Of a stretch of DNA of 64,000 nucleotides, positions 8,407-16,884 are shown one piece after another. The translations under genes were made by a program, and so were the position numbers. Position 1 is the first letter of the stretch; each line of letters opens with the position of its first letter. Location of the stretch: the NCBI GenBank assembly GCA_964551335.1, contig CAZKCO010000009.1:143631-207630 (forward strand). Reading direction: 5' to 3'. The notes beneath the pieces were generated by a model, which worked only from the letters and a program-made list of their open reading frames with translations, had not been told where the DNA came from and made no database searches. Source of the DNA: Tunicatimonas sp964551335. Its GTDB lineage: Bacteria; Bacteroidota; Bacteroidia; Cytophagales; Cyclobacteriaceae.

Positions 8407-11400
8407 TTAAGGGAGTGAGGGTACCGAAACGTATACTGCTACGCTATCGTTGCTTCGGGCGAATAGCAGATACGATTTATCGGCATTTTCTTCGTAAATA
8501 ATATCGCGCACATCGCCCGGTACTATCACTCCACTCTGATTTGGTGGTATGACTTCGAACTGACCATTGCTGTTGCCGGCAAGCACTAATCCAAAGCTGG
8601 CATCGTAGCGTCCGGTACTGACGCGGGTAATGGATTGATTTCCTCCCAGTATCAGATCCAAATGCCCATCCCGGTTTATGTCACCCGAAGTAATGGCGTA
8701 TACCGGAGCAAACTGAGCCTCCAGAGGCAAAGGCGTAACGGTAAATGATCCCCCCTGATTTTCCAAGTATACTGATTCAAACAGAGTAGCCGACAGTGTA
8801 TCGGCATCGGCCAATTGCTCGGCACTGAAGTACTCGCTAGGTGGAGTCTGAGCAAAGGTTTCGTAGTCAGGAAAAAGCTTCTTTAACTCAATAATCTGGC
8901 TAAGCAATTCATCTTTGCTGTAGGCAAATACTTCTTCGCCCTGCAGATAATGGGTGAAAATCGGATCAATCGAGCCATTCTGGTTAAAGTCGCTGTAGAT
9001 CAACCGAACCGGCTCGTCGGCATTCGGGCGGTACAGGTTATTTTTGCCGAAGTTTCCGGCAACCAGATCGGTATCACCATCCTGGTCGAGATCAGCCGCG
9101 TGCAGGCTGTTCCACCAACCTCCGGTATTGGATATTTCACTTGCTTCTAATCGCTGGCCACCCTGATTGATAAATAAGCGAACGGGTATCCATTCTCCTA
9201 CCACTACCAGGTCAGGATAATCATCGTCGTTTAGTTGGGTAAATACGGCATCCGTAACCATTCCGGCACGAGCCAGTCCGGGCGCGAAGGTTTCGGTGAT
9301 GTCGGTAAAGTTACCACGACCATCATTTTCCAAGATATAGCTGCGGGGCGATAACGGGTATTTTCCGGGAATTAATCTTCCGCCAACGAATAAATCCTGG
9401 TCTCCGTCCTGATCTATATCAGCAGAGCTTACCGTGGAACTGCTGGTAAGCATAGCGGGCAGGTTGGCTTTGCTAAAATTTCCCCGCCCATTATTTAGAT
9501 ACAGGCGGTCTTGCAGTGCCGGATCTTGCTCGGCAAAATCGCTGCCGCCGCTAACGACGTATAGATCCAGGTCACCATCCTCATCGGCATCAAAGAATAA
9601 TCCGCCCGTATCTTCGGAAGCGGCATCAGCCTCAAGAACTGGAGAAGAAAGCCGGGTAAAGGTGCCATCCGGTTGTTGCCGGAATATCGCTCCGGCTTGA
9701 CCCTTCGCACCGCCAATATGATAGTCCACCAAGCCATCGCCGTCAAAATCACCTCGGCTGATTTTAGGACCTAGGTTGGAGATGCCCTGCGGGAGCATTT
9801 TATCTCGTTTGAAATCCAAGAAAGAATTTTCCTGGTGAGCAAAGTCAATTCCCCGCTTATCGGGGGCAGTAGTGAAAATAGCGGCGGTAGTTGGGAGAGC
9901 TTCGGCGGTTCCCAGTTGGGCTTCAGCTTGTTTAAGAACCAGCGTTTGATTGGCCTCTGTATTTTGTAGCGATTGGAAAGAACTGTCGGGCCATACCACC
10001 GTCAGCTTTTCTACCGTAGCCAGCGTATCCAAACCAAATACCAACTCGTAAGGAACCGATGATTGAAATCCCCGCACCGGAATCATTTCCTGATACTGTA
10101 TCTGATCATTATGCTGTAAGTACACTTTAGCACCTACTCCGAAAGTATTTTTTCCTTCCCCTTGCAGCCTTACTTTCAGGAAGCGACGATTCTGCGATTC
10201 GCCGTTGTTACGATAGACGAAAGTTTCTTCGTTCACATTGTTGACGACTAAGTCCAGATCCCCGTCGTTATCCAGATCAGCGTAGGCCGCGGCGTTGGAT
10301 AAGGTCGGCTGCTCCAGTCCCCATTCGGCGGTGCGATTAGAGAAGGTTAGGTCCCCTTGGTTGCGGTACAGATAATTAGGCACCTCAATAGCGGGCATAT
10401 TCTCTACGAGGCCCATTAATTCTACATCCAGATTCTGCCGTTGGGCTTTCACCTGCTCGCCCACCACGTAGTTCATAAAGTCCATATCCAGGTAGTTGCG
10501 GGCGTAGCCATTAGTGACGAATAGGTCTTTCCATCCGTCCAGGTCGTAGTCGGCAATGAGGGGTGCCCAGCTCCAATCGGTGCTAGATATTCCGGCTAGC
10601 TGACCAATCTCTCTGAAATATCCTTTTACTTCCCCCCCCCTTTGTCTCCCCTGGGGGGGATAGGGGGGAGAGTTCAGCTGCAGCATATTTCGCATAGTCT
10701 GGTAGTGGAAACCGCTGCGAATTAGCTCCCGGTACTTATCGTAGTTCTCCGAACCCAGCGACATCTTCAGCCGGAAGTTGTCCTCCGGCAGCATGTCTAA
10801 GGTAATGATGTCGGGACTGGCATCATTATTAATATCTCCGGCATCGCAGCCCATGGAGAATAAGGAGGTATGCTCAACGTAGTTTCTCAACGACTCCTGA
10901 AAAGTGCCGTTCTGTTGGTTGATGTAGAGATAATCTTCTTCGTTGTAGTCATTGGTTACATAAATATCGAACCAGCCATCACTGTTTACGTCGGTGACGG
11001 CTACCCCCAACCCAAAACCCAACACGTTCTGAATAATCCCGGCTTCCTGGCTAACATCAACAAACCGTTCCTGAACCTGTCCCGGACTTGATCCGGGATT
11101 TCTGAACAGCTTATCGCCTAGCTGGCGATTCGTTCTTTTTTTGTGCTGACTCACTAAGTTGCTGAAACTGGCAAACTCCTGGGTAGAGTGGTTGAGTACG
11201 TACACGTCTAAGTCCCCGTCCCGGTCGTAGTCGAAGAAGGTGGCTTGAGTGGAATAGCCCGGGTCGGCCAAGCCGTAGGCTTCGGCTTGTTCGGAGAAGG
11301 ATACTTCGCCCGAAGAAGCCGTAGTGTTGATAAATAGTAGGTTTTTCCTACGGTCGGCACTGGCCGCAGCGGAGCGGCAGACATAAATATCCAGCCACCC

Positions 11401-11784
11401 ATCACCATTTACATCGGCCATCGCTACTCCGGTATTCCACAGCCCGGCCGCGCCTACTCCGGCTGATTCGGTTATGTCCTCAAAGCTCCAATCACCTCCG
11501 TTCAGATAGAGTTTACTGGCTACTAGGTTTCCGCTTAGGTATACATCGGCCAGGCCATCATTATTGATGTCACCCACCGCTACTCCGCCCCCGTTGTAGA
11601 AGTAACCGTACTTCATCACATTAAACTCTTCGCTTTCGCGCAGAATGTTCCTAAACTCAATTCCGGTCTCAGCCGAAGAAAGCTTAGTGAACAGTTGGTC
11701 TTCGGTAGTTTGCTCAGCGCAGGCAAAAAGCAAGATCAGACTACCTGTCCAAAAGAATGTATGCAGTAGAGTTTTTACGGCCAT
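8407..11784 (-). CDS. FG-GAP/VCBS repeat and ASPIC/UnbV-domain lipoprotein
   Basis: This 1125-residue protein has a signal sequence ending in the lipobox LFAC (C22). At least seven calcium-loop repeats of the form D-x-(N/D)-x-D-G-x-x-D-(I/L) fill residues 60-530 (for example DVNGDGWLDIYV and DLDNDGDLDLVV). An ASPIC/UnbV domain follows at about 545-620, and a second set of FG-GAP repeats fills the rest. Such proteins fold as beta propellers and are frequent beside SusC/SusD pairs in Cytophagales, where a surface glycan-binding role is suspected but not proven. Two palindromic DNA elements are inserted in frame (residues about 229-235 and 371-385), lengthening loops between repeats. Confidence 0.9.
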   Translation of the reverse strand: MAVKTLLHTFFWTGSLILLFACAEQTTEDQLFTKLSSAETGIEFRNILRESEEFNVMKYGYFYNGGGVAVGDINNDGLADVYLSGNLVASKLYLNGGDWSFEDITESAGVGAAGLWNTGVAMADVNGDGWLDIYVCRSAAASADRRKNLLFINTTASSGEVSFSEQAEAYGLADPGYSTQATFFDYDRDGDLDVYVLNHSTQEFASFSNLVSQHKKRTNRQLGDKLFRNPGSSPGQVQERFVDVSQEAGIIQNVLGFGLGVAVTDVNSDGWFDIYVTNDYNEEDYLYINQQNGTFQESLRNYVEHTSLFSMGCDAGDINNDASPDIITLDMLPEDNFRLKMSLGSENYDKYRELIRSGFHYQTMRNMLQLNSPPYPPQGRQRGGEVKGYFREIGQLAGISSTDWSWAPLIADYDLDGWKDLFVTNGYARNYLDMDFMNYVVGEQVKAQRQNLDVELMGLVENMPAIEVPNYLYRNQGDLTFSNRTAEWGLEQPTLSNAAAYADLDNDGDLDLVVNNVNEETFVYRNNGESQNRRFLKVRLQGEGKNTFGVGAKVYLQHNDQIQYQEMIPVRGFQSSVPYELVFGLDTLATVEKLTVVWPDSSFQSLQNTEANQTLVLKQAEAQLGTAEALPTTAAIFTTAPDKRGIDFAHQENSFLDFKRDKMLPQGISNLGPKISRGDFDGDGLVDYHIGGAKGQAGAIFRQQPDGTFTRLSSPVLEADAASEDTGGLFFDADEDGDLDLYVVSGGSDFAEQDPALQDRLYLNNGRGNFSKANLPAMLTSSSTVSSADIDQDGDQDLFVGGRLIPGKYPLSPRSYILENDGRGNFTDITETFAPGLARAGMVTDAVFTQLNDDDYPDLVVVGEWIPVRLFINQGGQRLEASEISNTGGWWNSLHAADLDQDGDTDLVAGNFGKNNLYRPNADEPVRLIYSDFNQNGSIDPIFTHYLQGEEVFAYSKDELLSQIIELKKLFPDYETFAQTPPSEYFSAEQLADADTLSATLFESVYLENQGGSFTVTPLPLEAQFAPVYAITSGDINRDGHLDLILGGNQSITRVSTGRYDASFGLVLAGNSNGQFEVIPPNQSGVIVPGDVRDIIYEENADKSYLLFARSNDSVAVYVSVPSLP
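10631..10671. repeat. GC-tract palindromic element inserted in frame in a coding region
   Basis: A C9 tract, CTCCCC, then G7 and G6 tracts form an imperfect inverted repeat of about 41 bases. On the coding strand it reads as proline-, glycine- and arginine-rich residues (PPYPPQGRQRGGEV), quite unlike the surrounding FG-GAP sequence. It sits at the exposed loop between NMLQLN and the next conserved block FREIGQLAGI, where relatives have a few residues only. Confidence 0.6.
11080..11098. repeat. TCCCGGA-TTGA-type palindromic repeat inserted in frame
   Basis: Arms TCCCGGA (11080-11086) and TCCGGGA (11092-11098) flank the 5-base loop CTTGA. This core is familiar as a dispersed intergenic palindrome in several bacterial groups. 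Here it lies inside the FG-GAP gene and encodes part of NPGSSPGQVQ between FRN and the FVDVSQEAGI block, a loop that is short in relatives. Confidence 0.55.
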
Positions 11785-11793
11785 AGTAGAAAA

Positions 11794-11821
11794 TAAAGGT
11801 AAAAAAAAAGTGCCAGGTCAA
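11794..11821 (-). promoter_or_regulatory. Candidate promoter of the FG-GAP gene inside the susCD terminator
   Basis: On the minus strand TTG (11819-11821) is followed by 17 bases and TACCTTTA (11794-11801), one base off the TAnnTTTG -7 box. The start codon of the FG-GAP gene is 10 bases further on, giving a very short leader. The spacer is made of the terminator stem and its T-tract. Confidence 0.4.
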
Positions 11822-11833
11822 TTGGCACTTTTT
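11801..11833 (-). terminator. Rho-independent terminator of the susC-susD unit
   Basis: Perfect 11-base arms at 11805-11815 and 11823-11833 flank a 7-base loop. On the minus strand, 20 bases after the susD stop, the stem is followed by a run of nine T (11801-11809). It separates susD from the FG-GAP gene. Confidence 0.85.
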
Positions 11834-11852
11834 ATAAGAAATTTGCTAAAGC

Positions 11853-13451
11853 TTAAGGTTTAGCATCCCACCAGAGTGGTGTAGTTCCGGTGTCGGGACC
11901 TCCCAACTGATTATCTATTGCGGCATTAACTGCTTCAGGATTAGTGGTAAACTCGCCATCTACAAATGGTACTCTTCTAGGGACAGTGGTTACCGGAATA
12001 GTCGGATCATCAGTGTTCAGACGATCGTAGAAGATTGGATAACCGGTCCTTCTCTTTTCTGCCCAGGCTTCCTGAGAGTTAGGATAGAGAGATATCCACT
12101 TCTGAGTAATGATCTGTTCAAGCTGTTCTTCGGTACTCCCACCAGTATTAAAGGCAACGGGTACTTCCGAAGGGGCAGGATCAGTTCCGTTGTAAGAATC
12201 GGGAGTGTTAGTGCTCTCTACATAAGGGTTGCCGGATAGATTATTTCCATCTAGGCCGTACTCTACGTGAGAAGCAACAATACCTTGCTCGTACAAATCC
12301 TGGGCGGTTCCCCCCATGTTCCATCCTTCTATTGCGCCCTCTGCTCTTAAGAAGTAAGACTCAGCCGCATTCATGACGACATAGTTGGGTCCGGGAGCGC
12401 CAGCTTCGGTGTAAGCCGGAGCCATATCGGAGGCTATAGCATTGAAGTTAGTTCCCTGTTTGGCTACCTGAGACTGTCCATTTCTCATACCTTCGTAAGG
12501 GAAAGAAATATTAGCCGGATCATCGGTAGGATCAGGCTCCGCCGCCGGAGCAGCGTAGAATTGTATTCTGGGATCCTCGTACCCTTTAAGAATGCTTTCC
12601 ATGTCGGCACTCATGCGAAATTCCCCCCATTGCGTGATCGTGTTGTAGGGGTTTCTGAAGTCAGGGTTAGTCTCAATAATAGCGTTATCGGCATTATCTT
12701 CAATAAATTCACCGAGTGCGGCTGCCTCTTCTGCTTCAGCCTGACTTAAGGCAGGATCTGCATATTTCACTCGCATAGCTAGACGAAGGCGCAGGGTGTT
12801 AGCAAATTTAATCCACTGATCTACATTACCTCCGTACACCAAATCATTGCTTCCTAAAAAAGAAGTGCCCCCGGCGTTGCTCTGTAACACTGGAATCGCC
12901 TCATCCAATGTGGTGAAGAAATCCCGGTAAATGTCTTCCTGCGCGTCGTAGGGTACCGACAGCTCCCCATTTCCGAATTCTGAGTAAGGTATAGGTCCCC
13001 AAAAATCAGTGACTCGGTGGTAGGCCCATACGCGCCATACTTTCATCATGGCGTTTTCCAGCTCAAATCCATTCTCAGCGGCAAAATCCTCCGCATACTT
13101 AATCTGAGGGGCAGCACTAGCATAGAAGTAATTGAACGCCCCGTTGAGCCACCCACCTACTAAGATAAACTTATCAGAGTTGAAGTTAGGGGCAGTAGTG
13201 GCAAAGTAGCCACCGTAGATGTCAGAGAAAAGTGATTGGGTAAGCTGGAAAGGCCCTCGGGCAGGATCACCCAAGAATGCAGGAGTATACATGGCGGCTT
13301 TTACTACGGCACCGTATTCACTCTGCGTGAGATTATCTACTGTAAGATTTTTTGGATCAGTATTTAGTTCCGTAAAATCGTCGGTACAGCTGTTGGCCAA
13401 AAAGATAATGGACAAAGCTGTAATATATAATATGCTACGATTCATCTTCAT
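11853..13451 (-). CDS. SusD/RagB-type outer-membrane nutrient-binding lipoprotein
   Basis: This 532-residue protein has a lipoprotein signal ending in ANSC (C22). The mature start CTDDFTELNTDPKNLT is typical of the SusD-like group whose members begin with a D/N-P-N/K segment, and the helical (TPR-like) body has AEDFAAENGFELENAMMKVWR and VMNAAESYFLRAEGAIEGW. SusD proteins form the lid on the SusC barrel and bind oligosaccharides or peptides at the cell surface. The susC gene is 12 bases upstream in the same direction, so the two are co-transcribed and end at the hairpin at 11801-11833. Confidence 0.95.
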   Translation of the reverse strand: MKMNRSILYITALSIIFLANSCTDDFTELNTDPKNLTVDNLTQSEYGAVVKAAMYTPAFLGDPARGPFQLTQSLFSDIYGGYFATTAPNFNSDKFILVGGWLNGAFNYFYASAAPQIKYAEDFAAENGFELENAMMKVWRVWAYHRVTDFWGPIPYSEFGNGELSVPYDAQEDIYRDFFTTLDEAIPVLQSNAGGTSFLGSNDLVYGGNVDQWIKFANTLRLRLAMRVKYADPALSQAEAEEAAALGEFIEDNADNAIIETNPDFRNPYNTITQWGEFRMSADMESILKGYEDPRIQFYAAPAAEPDPTDDPANISFPYEGMRNGQSQVAKQGTNFNAIASDMAPAYTEAGAPGPNYVVMNAAESYFLRAEGAIEGWNMGGTAQDLYEQGIVASHVEYGLDGNNLSGNPYVESTNTPDSYNGTDPAPSEVPVAFNTGGSTEEQLEQIITQKWISLYPNSQEAWAEKRRTGYPIFYDRLNTDDPTIPVTTVPRRVPFVDGEFTTNPEAVNAAIDNQLGGPDTGTTPLWWDAKP

Positions 13452-13463
13452 TATAATTTATAA

Positions 13464-16400
13464 TTAAAATCCAAGGTTTACTGACACACCGAAGCTCCGG
13501 GTAGTCGGTAGCGCAAATGAATTTAATCCTTCCGCATTGTTCGCTACTGACTGAACGGCTTCAGGGTCAAAATATTCGGTCTTATTAGAGAAGAAGAATA
13601 AATTTCTTCCTACTAACGAGAACCGGGCACTTCGGAAAGGAAGCCCAGACAGTGTACTTGCCGGAACATTATAGCTGAAAGAAAGCTCTCTCAAACGGAT
13701 ATTAGAAGCATCTCGGATAAACGCTTCACCTACCGGGGTGTTTCTGCCTCCTAATCGATTCCATAAGTCTTCAGCGCTTATCTCAATATTGTTAGGAGTG
13801 CTGGTAGGCTCACCATTCTCATCAACTAAAACCGCTGATTCTCCGGCAAAAACATTTTCGCCAAAGACTAAAGTTCCGTCTCTTCCGGGAGCAGTATATT
13901 CAAGCAATCCGCTTCCCGCCATAATAGCTTCCGTAAATACGGTAACTTGCCCACCCTGCCTCATATCTACCAAGGCTCGTAAAGAGAAGTTTTTGTATTT
14001 GAAGGTATTATTAATCCCCATGAGCCAATCGGGTTGGAAATTAGCTACCGGTACGGTTTTACCCGCAGTAACGATAGGTAAACCTTGAGAGTCAATCAGT
14101 ACATTTCTCTCTGGTGTATTATCTCTTGCGAATCCACGGGAATACTGAGTGCCAAAAGGTTCACCAGCTCTAATCTGATACTCATTTAAGAAGCCACTTC
14201 CCTGAATCAACACATCAACATTATCAGTAATTTCAACCACTTCACTAACGTTTCTAGCGAAGTTAGCGGTGAAGTCCCAGGAGAAAGCAGGAGTGGTTAT
14301 CGGAGTAACCCCCAGTACTATTTCTATACCCTGATTCTGAATATCGGCACCATTCAAGAATACGCTACGTACTCCGGAGGCAACCGGTACGTTGGTAGCG
14401 AATAATTGATCAAAGGTGTTTGACTTATAATAGGTAAAGTCAAGTCGTAGATTATCCTCCAAGAATCGCAGGTCAAAGCCAGCCTCTATAGTTCTGGTAG
14501 TTTCCGGTCTTAAATCCGCCAGCGGAAGAACAGGGCTCAACGAAATAGTGCCAAAGTTTACGTTAGCCTGTCGGGAAAGACTGTAAGGAGCGGTATCGTT
14601 ACCTACCTCAGCCCAGGAGCCTCGTACTTTGAAGAAACTAATCGCCGAAGGTAAATCTACCAGGTCACTCACAACCGCAGTTAATCCTACTGAGGGATAG
14701 CTGTACGAACGACTAGCTTCCGGCAGTGTAGAACTCCAGTCGTTTCGGAATGATCCGCTTAGGAAGATAGCGTTGTAGAAGCCAATCTCACCGAAAGCGT
14801 ATACTGATTGCTGTTCAAGCTCGGAAAAAGCTTCGTTGGGTCGGGGTTGCAGGGTATTACCCAAGGCAAACAGGTTCTCGACATTGAAGTTGGCTCCGGA
14901 ACCTCCCACACTCTCAAACCTGGATATCCTCAGGTTAGCACCAGCGTTAAGGCCTAGCGAAATATTCTCACTCAGGTCTTTCTGATAGCTAAGCAATAGA
15001 TCAGAGTTCCATTCCAAGTCGTAATTGAAGGTTTTAGAATACGAACCAAAGTCGGCCGTAATGTAGGTGTCTACGTAGCGCAGAAATTCATTGTAATTAT
15101 TACGGCGATCTACCCCAGAACGAGCAAGTATAGATAAGTCGTCAGTGATTTGATATTTCAGAGACAGTAGCCCTAGTATTCGTTCGTTCACCCGAGGATT
15201 TTTTACGTTGTTTACGGTCCAGTAAGGGTTACCGGCCTCGTTAGATCGAGGTACGTAAAAGTGTTGTCTTAATTGTCCAGCATCATTAACAAACTGAAAG
15301 TACTCCAAATCCTGCGTACGTAAATTTCTCGGCAAGATGTAGGCGTATCTGGCTGGATTATCAAAGCTTTCGCCACTAACCAAAACATCGGAGAAGTTAC
15401 TGCGGATGTAATTAACCTTGGCATCTACCGTCAATTTATCAAATAAAGTGGTTGTATTTCTGATATTTAGATAATGACGGGTTAGGTCATTTTGCGGTAC
15501 AATTCCGGCCCCATCCGTATTAGTGTAGTTAATACTGGTATTAGAATTCTCGTTGTTGATGTTCACCCCAGCGCTAATGGCCATGGTATGGCCGTTTTGG
15601 AAGAAATCACGGACATTATCTGGTTGGGGAGTAAGCGGATACGTACCACCTACTGATGCCAGGTATTCAGGGTCGTTAGACCAGTGGTCTACTATCTGCC
15701 CCGTCATAAGCGGCCCCCAGGAGGTAAACGCGGTGGGTGAATATATTCCCGCTGAGCCTTGTCCGTACTGATCTTGGTAATCGACTAGTAGGATAGGAGA
15801 ATTAATTTGGTAGTTAAATCCAAGAGTAGCGGTTACGCCTTCGGGTGCCCCCGCGCCTGATTTAGTGGTTACGACAATTGCCCCGTTGTTGGCTCGGCTT
15901 CCGTAGAGAGCAGCGGCATTACCACCTTTCAGTACCGATATACTAGCAATATCGTCCGGAGAAAGATCAGAAATATCGCCGCCTACTGGGATACCATCGA
16001 TGACATACAGCGGTTGGCTTCCGTTACTTTGCAATGAACGGTTACCTCGAAGAACTACTTTAGTAGGAGCACCTACTCCAGCTCCGGTGGTGGTAACGGC
16101 AATACCCGCTACTTTACCACTTAATGCCTCGGTAATATTAACTGGTCGGGCTTCTTCAATACCCTGGCTAGCCACTTCCTGAGTACTATAGGTAAGTGTT
16201 CGTTTTTCTTTCGTGATACCCAAAGCAGTTACTACTACTTCGCTAAGTTCGGTAAGGTCAGCGGTTAATGACACATCCACCGTAGATCGCCCATTGACTT
16301 CAACCGTCTGCGATTCGTAGCCTACTGAAGTGAATACGAGAACGGGGTTATCGCCTTCTACAGCGATGGTGTAATTACCATTCACGTCGGTAACAGTACC

Positions 16401-16562
16401 AATGGTAGTACCCTGCTGGAGTACGTTTACTCCGGGTAATCCGGAGCCGTCTTCAGTCACAGTCCCTGAAACGGTCTGTGCCTGAGCCTGTGCAATCTGA
16501 AATCCAAATAGGATCAGGGAGCCTAAAAAGATTCTGAAAATAAGAGTAAGAGGTATTCTCAT
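13464..16562 (-). CDS. SusC/RagA-type TonB-linked outer-membrane transporter
   Basis: The ATG at 16562 gives 1032 residues with a clean signal peptide ending at about AQAQA; an upstream ATG at 16598 would lie at the predicted transcription start and spoil the signal. After it come a carboxypeptidase-regulatory-like domain (TVSGTVTEDGSGLPGVNV, about 30-110), a TonB plug (EALSGKVAGIAV, PLYVIDGIPV, about 120-240), and a beta barrel ending in the aromatic SFGVSVNLGF. There is no STN domain, so it is not an anti-sigma-regulated type. It imports the ligand delivered by SusD using the proton motive force. A good -33/-7 promoter lies just upstream. Confidence 0.95.
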   Translation of the reverse strand: MRIPLTLIFRIFLGSLILFGFQIAQAQAQTVSGTVTEDGSGLPGVNVLQQGTTIGTVTDVNGNYTIAVEGDNPVLVFTSVGYESQTVEVNGRSTVDVSLTADLTELSEVVVTALGITKEKRTLTYSTQEVASQGIEEARPVNITEALSGKVAGIAVTTTGAGVGAPTKVVLRGNRSLQSNGSQPLYVIDGIPVGGDISDLSPDDIASISVLKGGNAAALYGSRANNGAIVVTTKSGAGAPEGVTATLGFNYQINSPILLVDYQDQYGQGSAGIYSPTAFTSWGPLMTGQIVDHWSNDPEYLASVGGTYPLTPQPDNVRDFFQNGHTMAISAGVNINNENSNTSINYTNTDGAGIVPQNDLTRHYLNIRNTTTLFDKLTVDAKVNYIRSNFSDVLVSGESFDNPARYAYILPRNLRTQDLEYFQFVNDAGQLRQHFYVPRSNEAGNPYWTVNNVKNPRVNERILGLLSLKYQITDDLSILARSGVDRRNNYNEFLRYVDTYITADFGSYSKTFNYDLEWNSDLLLSYQKDLSENISLGLNAGANLRISRFESVGGSGANFNVENLFALGNTLQPRPNEAFSELEQQSVYAFGEIGFYNAIFLSGSFRNDWSSTLPEASRSYSYPSVGLTAVVSDLVDLPSAISFFKVRGSWAEVGNDTAPYSLSRQANVNFGTISLSPVLPLADLRPETTRTIEAGFDLRFLEDNLRLDFTYYKSNTFDQLFATNVPVASGVRSVFLNGADIQNQGIEIVLGVTPITTPAFSWDFTANFARNVSEVVEITDNVDVLIQGSGFLNEYQIRAGEPFGTQYSRGFARDNTPERNVLIDSQGLPIVTAGKTVPVANFQPDWLMGINNTFKYKNFSLRALVDMRQGGQVTVFTEAIMAGSGLLEYTAPGRDGTLVFGENVFAGESAVLVDENGEPTSTPNNIEISAEDLWNRLGGRNTPVGEAFIRDASNIRLRELSFSYNVPASTLSGLPFRSARFSLVGRNLFFFSNKTEYFDPEAVQSVANNAEGLNSFALPTTRSFGVSVNLGF

Positions 16563-16599
16563 AGTGGTTAGGGGTTGGTAGAAAACAATTAACAACAAC

Positions 16600-16626
16600 C
16601 AAAGGTAGGTGCGAAAGGAATGCCAA
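16600..16626 (-). promoter_or_regulatory. susC promoter (TTG / TACCTTTG)
   Basis: On the minus strand TACCTTTG (16600-16607) matches the Bacteroidota -7 box exactly, with TTG (16624-16626) 16 bases upstream. The expected transcription start near 16594 leaves a leader of about 30 bases before the ATG at 16562. Confidence 0.6.
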
Positions 16627-16767
16627 TCTAATACATGAAAAGGGACTCATATGGGATAGATCATTCCTTTCAGAAACAGGCCTTTAGTAGGTTGTGTGAA
16701 GGGTAAATCTACGTATTATTTTATTCTTTGCAAACCAGTAGAGTGGATAACTATCGGACATTCGTAT

Positions 16768-16804
16768 TAGGTTAGAAGCGCAGACGAAGGCTTTGTCTAA
16801 CCTA
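16768..16804. repeat. Inverted repeat upstream of the SDR gene
   Basis: TAGGTTAGA (16768-16776) and TCTAACCTA (16796-16804) are perfect 9-base arms around 19 bases, which themselves contain a second possible stem (AGAC with GTCT). No T-tract follows on either strand. It starts 117 bases before the SDR start codon and could be an operator pair or a structured leader. Confidence 0.4.
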
Positions 16805-16884
16805 GCCACCAAAGCAAGTCCCAATAGTTGACAATGTTATTGGTTTTCTGTTATCTTCAGCGCATTCTACCCAAAATCACAGCT

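Larger units (their letters stand above)
16563..16884. other. Divergent intergenic region between susC and the SDR gene
   Basis: This 322-base non-coding stretch holds the susC promoter at its left end and one strong inverted repeat at 16768-16804. I see no open frame with coding character and no -7 box that clearly serves the rightward SDR gene. Confidence 0.5.

Noticed and set aside
10631..10660. C9 and G7 tracts as a phase-variation switch
   Set aside because: The tracts belong to a palindromic element, the frame is intact, and hemF carries a similar C9 run coding for glycines. Slippage cannot be judged from one sequence.
13738..14088. Long antisense frames over susC, rluD, nhaD and the FG-GAP genes
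   Set aside because: They lie opposite strongly conserved coding sequence and show no family motifs of their own.
16828..16884. 19-residue hydrophobic extension of the SDR protein as a signal peptide
   Set aside because: Classical SDR enzymes are cytoplasmic and begin a few residues before the glycine motif, as the ATG at 16885 does.
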